From Hoplostethus atlanticus (Eukaryota > Chordata > Actinopteri > Trachichthyiformes > Trachichthyidae), in NCBI GenBank assembly GCA_034670405.1, contig JAXDDX010000007.1, forward strand, positions 4,376,001 through 4,440,000: a stretch of DNA of 64,000 nucleotides, given 5' to 3'. The notes beneath the pieces were generated by a model. The model worked only from the letters and a program-made list of their open reading frames with translations. It was not told the origin of the DNA and made no database searches. Position 1 is the first letter of the stretch. Every line of letters starts with the position of its first letter. The position numbers and the translations under genes are program-made. Below, in pieces: positions 58,611 through 64,000 of the stretch.

Positions 58611-59585
58611 TCAGAGCTCTCTGGCAAATGTAGCATCAGCGGGTAAAAAAACGGTTGCAGGAGGGGACGAGGTCGTGGGAGAGGGAAACGAGGCTGGTTG
58701 GATGGGGGAGGAGAGAGAGGGAGAGGTCGCTTTGATAGGAGAGGAAGGAGAGGAAGATGCCTGTTTGGTAGAGGAAGAGCAAGAGAGGAATAACCCAGGT
58801 TTGGTGGGAGAAGACGGGGAGGAGGAGGAGGCACGTTTGATGGCGGGGAGGGGAGAGGGGGGAGCAGGGTTTAAGGGAAGGGAAGCTGGTTTGGTGGGGG
58901 AGGAGGGAGGAAGGGAAGCTGGTTTGGTGGGGGAGGAGGGAGAAAGGGAAGCTGGTTTGGTGGGGGAAGAGAGAGAAGGGGAAGCTGGTTTGGTGGGGGA
59001 GGAGGGAGAAGGGCAGGAGACAGGTGAGGAAGGAGCTGTGCGAGGCGTACAAGTAAAGAGAGCGGGAGGGGCAGAGGGTGAGGGAGTTTCAGGTGGGGAG
59101 GGGCGGGTTAGAAGGGAGGCTTGGTAAGGTTGGCAGGGAAAGGCTGAGGGTGACGTAGGTGAGGTTTTGATCATAGGAGGGGAGGAGGTGGGAAAAGCGA
59201 TAACGGGGAAGGCGTGGGCAGTGGGGGAAGGGGAGAAATGGAGGGACGTTACAGGGGCTGGACTGAACTCAAGCTTCGTAGGAAAAGGGCCATTGTCATT
59301 CAAGGGCCGAGAGCTGGGAGACTCAGTCCCTGGGCTCCTGGGTGCCTCGAGAGGAACAGTCTTGGTGGGCGATGCCATCTTGGCAGGTTTTGGTTTGGTG
59401 GGTGACGCCAGTTTGGTTGGAGGAGCTGGCGTGGGAGCCGGCCCCGACTTGGTCGGCGAGGCTGGTTTGACTGGAGGGGCGGACAGGTCTTTCTTGCCAG
59501 CCAACAACGGCGGGGGTGGCACCGCTCGGGGCCCCTGGCAACGACGGGTGGTGAGCTGGATGCTCTCCTTATCTAGTGCTGTGTT
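58611..59585 (-). CDS. dclk2: dclk2 terminal exon: NTALDKE start and SPTK-repeat tail
   Basis: 975 nt, 324 residues plus TAG, open throughout in the frame set by the acceptor gccag|AACACAGC at 59,585. It begins NTALDKE like other DCLK2 tails, then becomes Pro/Ser/Thr/Lys-rich and low in complexity. SPTK occurs eight times and SPIK once. Four copies of an 11-residue unit ([11 protein letters not shown] type) are encoded by 33-bp tandem repeats at about 58,880-59,013. The known mammalian tail after this point is about 75 residues and also Pro-rich, so this one is roughly four times longer. The start is certain from splicing; whether the whole tail is translated needs RNA evidence. Confidence 0.8.
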   Translation of the reverse strand, partial: NTALDKESIQLTTRRCQGPRAVPPPPLLAGKKDLSAPPVKPASPTKSGPAPTPAPPTKLASPTKPKPAKMASPTKTVPLEAPRSPGTESPSSRPLNDNGPFPTKLEFSPAPVTSLHFSPSPTAHAFPVIAFPTSSPPMIKTSPTSPSAFPCQPYQASLLTRPSPPETPSPSAPPALFTCTPRTAPSSPVSCPSPSSPTKPASPSLSSPTKPASLSPSSPTKPASLPPSSPTKPASLPLNPAPPSPLPAIKRASSSSPSSPTKPGLFLSCSSSTKQASSSPSSPIKATSPSLSSPIQPASFPSPTTSSPPATVFLPADATFAREL

Positions 59586-61693
59586 CTGGCAAGCAAGACA
59601 GAAAAAACAGGCCGTCAGCGAGACGCTCACATCCCCTGCAACTGAAACAATCTCAATGAGAACAGGGTCAATCTACAATGAAGAGAGAAAACGTCCTTGG
59701 CTGATTGAGACTTTTTACCATTTACCATCCTAGTGTCCTTTCCCAGTGAATATCAGTGCAGCCCATGCTGAGGGCAATGGGATTTACCTGACTAAACACT
59801 GGATTAGCTTGATTTTTACATCTGTACAGATATAGTGCAACACAGAAGATGAAACAAGCCAATGGATATGGACATAAATAACCAAATGATGGGCCAACAA
59901 ATACATCTAGTATGCTTCACACAGTAGACTGACCCCACCAGAAGGCAAATCAGATCATCAGTGCTGTACTACGTGCAGAAGGGGAAATGAGAAAGACAAC
60001 AATGACAATTTGCTTTTGTCATTGTCAAGAAGCGTAACCAGGTTGTACAACGTTTTTTCACGCTAAAGCCACACGATGTGTTTCTTCGTTGTTTCTCATT
60101 TGCCCTTGTGCTGAATCTTAGCAGCAGAACAGACAAGGCGTAGCGTTAAGTGTTAGTACATACCATTGCCTTGGAGCTAATTCAGAGGGTGGCAATGCAC
60201 GCGTGTGGGAGGGAGGGAGGGGGGGGGAGGGAGAGGGGAGAAGCAAAAAAGGGACAGAGACTAGTCTTACTCACAGCGTCACAAAATAAAGTCAGCACAA
60301 AAAAAGCATGGCGGCCAGTGGACGGGTGTTGCTCCAGCCCAGTGCTGAACGGGTCAGTCCAACAATGAACAACATTTTCCAAATCAAATGAACTACGTAT
60401 TTGAAAAGGACTGAGCCGGAACAAACTCGCCGTGCACGACTTTCTAGACCGGTGACTCGTTTCAGTCAGTGGGTGCTATATGGATATACATAGGCGGTAG
60501 GTGAGAGTTAGCCGTACTAGTTTCACAATGTGCAGGGGAGTCTTACATCCAAGGCAATAACGGCACGTCAGTTTGCATCCATCTCTGTCATTTCAGGCCA
60601 CCGTGGGTAATATCCCGGTTTCGCCACAGGGGGGCAGCAGAGTACCATGAACACGGGACACGAATGGGGGAACAACTTTAGCAATGCTGTTCAATTATAG
60701 ACGTACATAACCCACAGGTGGAGCACCCTGGGAGTTATGCACCTGACAGGAAGTTGACTTTGAATGACAATAATCAGTTTGACCAATGACAGAGAGGGAG
60801 GCAAATTAAACTGGTTTAGCATTAGCAATTAGTCAGCACTGCACACATGCTAACCGCAACCATGTGGTGACATACAAACACACCCTTTGACAAAACATGA
60901 TTTTTCACCCCCCCCCACATCCCATAATGTATGTAATCAGTACAAATGGGATGAAATGTGAGTGAAGGATGAAAGATTGATAGAGACAGAGAGGAAGACA
61001 GTACAGCAGACAGTAGCACTGGAGGTTGCTGTAGAGTTAGCTAGGCCCACATCAGTCATTATTGAGAGCAGTTATTGCAGTTGGTGGGCAGGGGGGAGGG
61101 GGGAGGGAGACAGGGGGAGCTTGTGAGAAGCAGGAAAGGAGGGATGGGAGAGATGGGAGAGAGAAAGCGGGGGGAGGGCGTTGGAATAGCTGGAGGCAAG
61201 GGGAAAGGGGAAGGGCGACGGTTGGAAATGAAAGAAGGGCAGTAGAGAAGGCAGGGGGGTGTAATGGAGACACGGGGGGGCGGGGCGGGGCGGGGCGGGG
61301 GTATGAAGCATGTACCCGGCACTCAGCTCCGGGCGTCCCCTGTGGTCCTGGGTCGGGTGTGAGGGAGGGGTGAGGAGGAGGGAGAAGGAGGAGGAGGAGG
61401 AGGAGCAGGAGGAGGAGCAGGAGGAGGAGGGGCCAAGGCCAGGGCCCCGCTTTTACACCTCAAACTGTCAAATGAGATTTACAACAAAATGAGGCTCCTT
61501 GCAGTGAGGGGGGAGCAAATTTCATATCAAAGGATCTCCAGGACAGACGTCGATTTCTGTTCTACTACGGTGGGGAGTGGACCTGCTGCCGTGTGACCTG
61601 GGGTGATGCTTTCTTTATAGTCAGTACAAGAGGGGGCGGGGCTACTGAGCATCACTCCTCTTAAAGGTCTTTTTTGGCGGTGGTACTGTGTAG

Positions 61694-61724
<31 letters not shown>

Positions 61725-62525
61725 TGAACAGGGACGCACTAGGCTGGTGGAGAGGGTGACCTGCTGTGACGAGGAGATAGAGCACAGAGGAAGTCCAACC
61801 CTTTAACAGGAAGTGAAGTAAGTGAGGCTTGGAACAGACAGGATGGGAGGATGTGACTACGTACTTAGACCAGTGGAAGACTACAGGGACACTGAGTACT
61901 ACTATCTCTATATACTAATACTAATACTCTAAGATCCTGAGTGACATGTCTAAAGGAGTGGTTGGTAGCTCGTCCATCTCGTCTGATTCTCTTCAATGTC
62001 CTTCTTGGATGACAATTTATGTAGAAAATGATGAATTTGTGTAAGAGCTCATGAAGCCAGCAGGGCAGATCTCCTCGGCCCAATGAGTGATGTAGGATAC
62101 AGAGACTTTCAATCTTCTGTATTTGGGTCAAACATTCACTAGCAAGCGGTGAAATACTGTCAGGCCCTTTTCCAAACATGCAATCTGCTACAGGCGTCCA
62201 ATCATTACTTCTAATACTATGTCAGCTCTTCAATATTTGGGCTTTAAGAGGTCACAAATCTCATGAAGGTCATGAGATTACATTCCAAAATCTACTGCAG
62301 TAAAATCACAGAAAAATGGTAGAAAATTGTGCAAATGAAGCAAAAGTAAATAGTTGGATGAGTAAGGTGAAAGTCTCCGTGGATTGGTTGAGGTTTTGTT
62401 TTGTTGCTCACCATGATGACCGACACCCCAGCTGTGGTGTTGTTGTGCTTTGGCGCCGTGTTAAAGTGCGTCTTCAGTTTACCTGTCACCTCCATCTTCA
62501 TGTTGTTCTCCATGGCTGCGTCCTC

Positions 62526-62572
<47 letters not shown>

Positions 62573-62916
62573 CTGTGAACTCTGCAATGGTTTAATCACA
62601 TACAAAGCATACAATCTGCAAAACAATCTGTGTGTGGGTGGTTACCATGACCCAGGGGTGGGAGAGGATGTCCTGTGCAGTGAAACGAGCCTCAACGTTG
62701 ACCTGCAGCATCTTACCGATCAGCTCCTGGAAAAACACACGCACACGGTTTAGGATGACATCAGAGGTGATGACCTTTCGACCCCGCAGGCCTCACACTG
62801 AGGCTCGTTCATGTCACCGTGGCCTCACTTTGACCTCAACCTAGCCAACGCCTCTCCTCCTACGCCTCAGCCAATGAACACTGAAGGCACTGTAAGCAAT
62901 AGTTTTTACAGATGAT

Positions 62917-62969
<53 letters not shown>

Positions 62970-63223
62970 GATAAATCAGCCTCTCTTCAATGTACACCTG
63001 TACAGCTACACAGCTGGAGGCGTTGCGTTCAGAGCAAACCGCTCCACGCCGTGGGATCTCTGACGACTCCCTCGTTTAAAGTCACGGTGGCAGTAACAGT
63101 AATAGCAGTCGGTTTAATTGGTGGTCTTGTCTCGCTGTCACTGTAACACATGACACTAATTTAGAGGTTGGTGGTGTGCCCTTCACCAGAGAGTAGTCAT
63201 TAAGGGTGTGGGGGTTCTCATTG

Positions 63224-63261
<38 letters not shown>

Positions 63262-63365
63262 TCCCAACCTTGACTGAGTCAGTGATGTTATCCCAGTAAG
63301 GACTGGGAAAGTCCAGGCGCCCCATCAGGATCTGGTCGAACAGGTCCTCTTGCAGGTTGCTCTCA
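58611..63365 (-). CDS. dclk2: dclk2, last four coding exons: end of kinase domain and long P/S/T/K-rich tail
   Basis: DCLK2 is a microtubule-associated Ser/Thr kinase with N-terminal doublecortin domains and a C-terminal CaMK-like kinase. The window holds exons at 63,365-63,269, 62,726-62,646, 62,525-62,412 and 59,585-58,611, together 421 residues plus stop. The first two give the end of the kinase lobe ([40 protein letters not shown]). The third gives [16 protein letters not shown] and VSVIM, and the last starts NTALDKE. These match DCLK2/DCLK1; QVNVEAR favours DCLK2, and so does the lrba neighbour. The doublecortin and main kinase exons lie beyond 64,000. A teleost a/b ohnolog suffix cannot be assigned. 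Confidence 0.93.
58880..59013 (-). repeat. dclk2: 33-bp tandem repeat, four copies, within dclk2 tail exon
   Basis: On the + strand the unit begins gaagctggtttggtgggg, with copies starting near 58,882, 58,915, 58,948 and 58,981. The 33-bp period keeps the reading frame. Partial related units flank it. Confidence 0.9.
61274..61301 (+). repeat. GGGGC array, G-quadruplex-prone
   Basis: Five consecutive G runs of four or more separated by single C bases, which fits the G4 consensus. It lies inside a dclk2 intron, with the G-rich strand opposite to dclk2 transcription. Confidence 0.85.
61693..61723. repeat. (GACA)n microsatellite
   Basis: About seven tandem GACA units within the dclk2 intron. 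Confidence 0.95.
62412..62525 (-). CDS. dclk2: dclk2 exon gamma (post-kinase linker)
   Basis: 114 nt in phase 0-0, encoding [32 protein letters not shown] and GVSVIM. It matches the ENNMQAEVTGKLKQHF linker of DCLK proteins. The acceptor tgtag lies directly against a TG tract of about 21 units; the donor is gtgagc. Confidence 0.94.
62528..62570. repeat. (CA)n tract at the acceptor of dclk2 exon gamma
   Basis: About 21 CA units on the + strand, read as TG on the - strand, ending 2-3 nt before the acceptor AG. Confidence 0.97.
62646..62726 (-). CDS. dclk2: dclk2 exon beta (end of kinase domain)
   Basis: 81 nt in phase 0-0, encoding [16 protein letters not shown] and [11 protein letters not shown]. 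This is the last kinase helix with the conserved HPW motif. The acceptor is ttccag and the donor gtaacc. Confidence 0.94.
62727..63268 (-). other. dclk2: dclk2 intron alpha-beta
   Basis: A 0.54-kb intron with a CA tract (+ strand) at 62,919-62,964 and a TG tract (+ strand) at 63,227-63,261. On the transcript these are UG and CA tracts, mutually complementary. Confidence 0.8.
63269..63365 (-). CDS. dclk2: dclk2 exon alpha (kinase domain, late C-lobe)
   Basis: 97 nt. The last base of a Ser codon is followed by [16 protein letters not shown] and [16 protein letters not shown], ending in phase 0. The acceptor is atgcag. The donor gttggg is weak and is followed at once by a CA tract on the - strand (63,261-63,227). 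Confidence 0.93.
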
Positions 63366-64000
63366 CTGCATGGACGGACAGACACAGGAAACGTCCCTCA
63401 CTGCATTACTGCTATGTGGGTCTAGCATGCATCCACATACCGTGTGTGTGTGTGTTTCATTACATTACATTACATTACAGGCATTCAGCAGACGCTTTTA
63501 TCCAAAGCGACTTACAATAAGTTCATTCAACATAGGTAGGTAGAGAACTACTAGTCACCAGAAATCGTAAGTACATTTCCTTCCTAAACAAGCATCTAAG
63601 AGCAGAACCAGTGCTGAGGTGAAAGTGCAATAAGTTATCTACCTACTTTTTATTGAAACAAATGAGACATATAAGTAAATCAAATAAACAAAAGCTAAGA
63701 CAAATAAGTGAAGCAAATAAGCAAGTCCTAAGAGGAAGGGCCAGGGTAGTAGTTTCCTAGTTTCCTATAGGTGTTTGAGGGCCCAGATGGCACCAAGCTG
63801 GGGGATTAACCTAATCTCTCATTTTGGCAGGTAGATTCATCATCAGTCATTGCCGAATCCATGAGGTGCTATAGATTAAACACCGGGCTCATATTTGATC
63901 ACGCCAATGTTTGACCACGGTGGTTTCAGGCAGACAATCCTCAACACAATGACTAATCACAGGGAACCGTTCTTCTATGCAGGATCACACATTTGATAAT
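63366..64000 (-). other. dclk2: dclk2 intron upstream of exon alpha (partial)
   Basis: No exon encoding the preceding kinase segment (the region before PPFRS) is found up to the window edge. The intron carries the CATTA-type dispersed repeat at about 63,456-63,660. Confidence 0.7.
63456..63660 (+). mobile_element. Teleost dispersed repeat with CATTA start, family unassigned
   Basis: CATTA repeats are followed by caggcattcagcagacgc and ttttatccaaagcgacttac, a string I recognise as widespread in teleost genomes. No coding content is visible and no terminal repeat was found, so the class is left open. The right edge is approximate. Confidence 0.55.

Larger units (their letters stand above)
59586..62411 (-). 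other. dclk2: dclk2 intron gamma-delta
   Basis: A 2.8-kb intron. On the + strand it holds a G-rich segment at 60,208-60,240, a weak CTCF-like motif at 60,624, a C run near 60,908, a GGGGC array at 61,274-61,301, a GGA/GAG tract at 61,374-61,431 and a GACA tract at 61,693-61,723. Long frames here are products of purine-rich tracts. Confidence 0.7.

Noticed and set aside
58675-59733. Long + strand frames opposite the dclk2 tail exon
   Set aside because: They are mirror frames produced by G-rich tandem repeats; the - strand frame has the correct splice acceptor and the conserved start NTALDKE.
61062-61373. Gly/Arg-rich 103-codon frame and antisense Pro/Ser frames
   Set aside because: They come from purine-rich repeats in a dclk2 intron and have no conserved sequence.

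Overview
The window is nuclear DNA of a ray-finned (teleost) fish. Coding exons are short and scattered, with GT-AG introns; CA/TG microsatellites are very frequent; and the mobile-element remnants are of fish types (Tc1-like, a TTAA-ended short inverted-repeat element, a LINE 3' end with a microsatellite tail, and a CATTA-type dispersed repeat). There is no bacterial-style operon, CRISPR array or rRNA, and I recognised no tRNA gene.

From 8,241 to 54,727 on the + strand lie the last 17 coding exons of lrba (LPS-responsive beige-like anchor protein). Spliced in frame they give 743 residues: the end of the PH-like domain, the whole BEACH domain and the C-terminal WD40 repeats, ending in a natural stop. 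Bases 1-8,240 are the upstream intron. The longest intron, 21,573-33,545, is about 12 kb. I join the exons by canonical splice sites, continuous phase and remembered LRBA/NBEA protein sequence; no alignment was run.

On the - strand, from 63,365 to 58,611, lie the last four coding exons of dclk2 (doublecortin-like kinase 2): the end of the kinase domain, a conserved linker, and an unusually long Pro/Ser/Thr/Lys-rich C-terminal exon. lrba and dclk2 are therefore tail to tail, which is the arrangement I know for LRBA and DCLK2 on human 4q31. Probable poly(A) signals at 55,996 (+) and 56,166 (-) put the two transcript ends about 100-150 bp apart.

The rest is intron, 3' UTR and repeats. MAB21L2, which is nested inside LRBA in vertebrates, is not in this window but may lie just upstream. 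Several intronic blocks look like candidate conserved regulatory DNA. I see no new enzyme system or gene cluster. The points most worth a second look are the dclk2 repeat tail, exons flanked by complementary TG/CA tracts, CTCF-like motifs around the gene junction, and a duplicated hairpin segment in an lrba intron.
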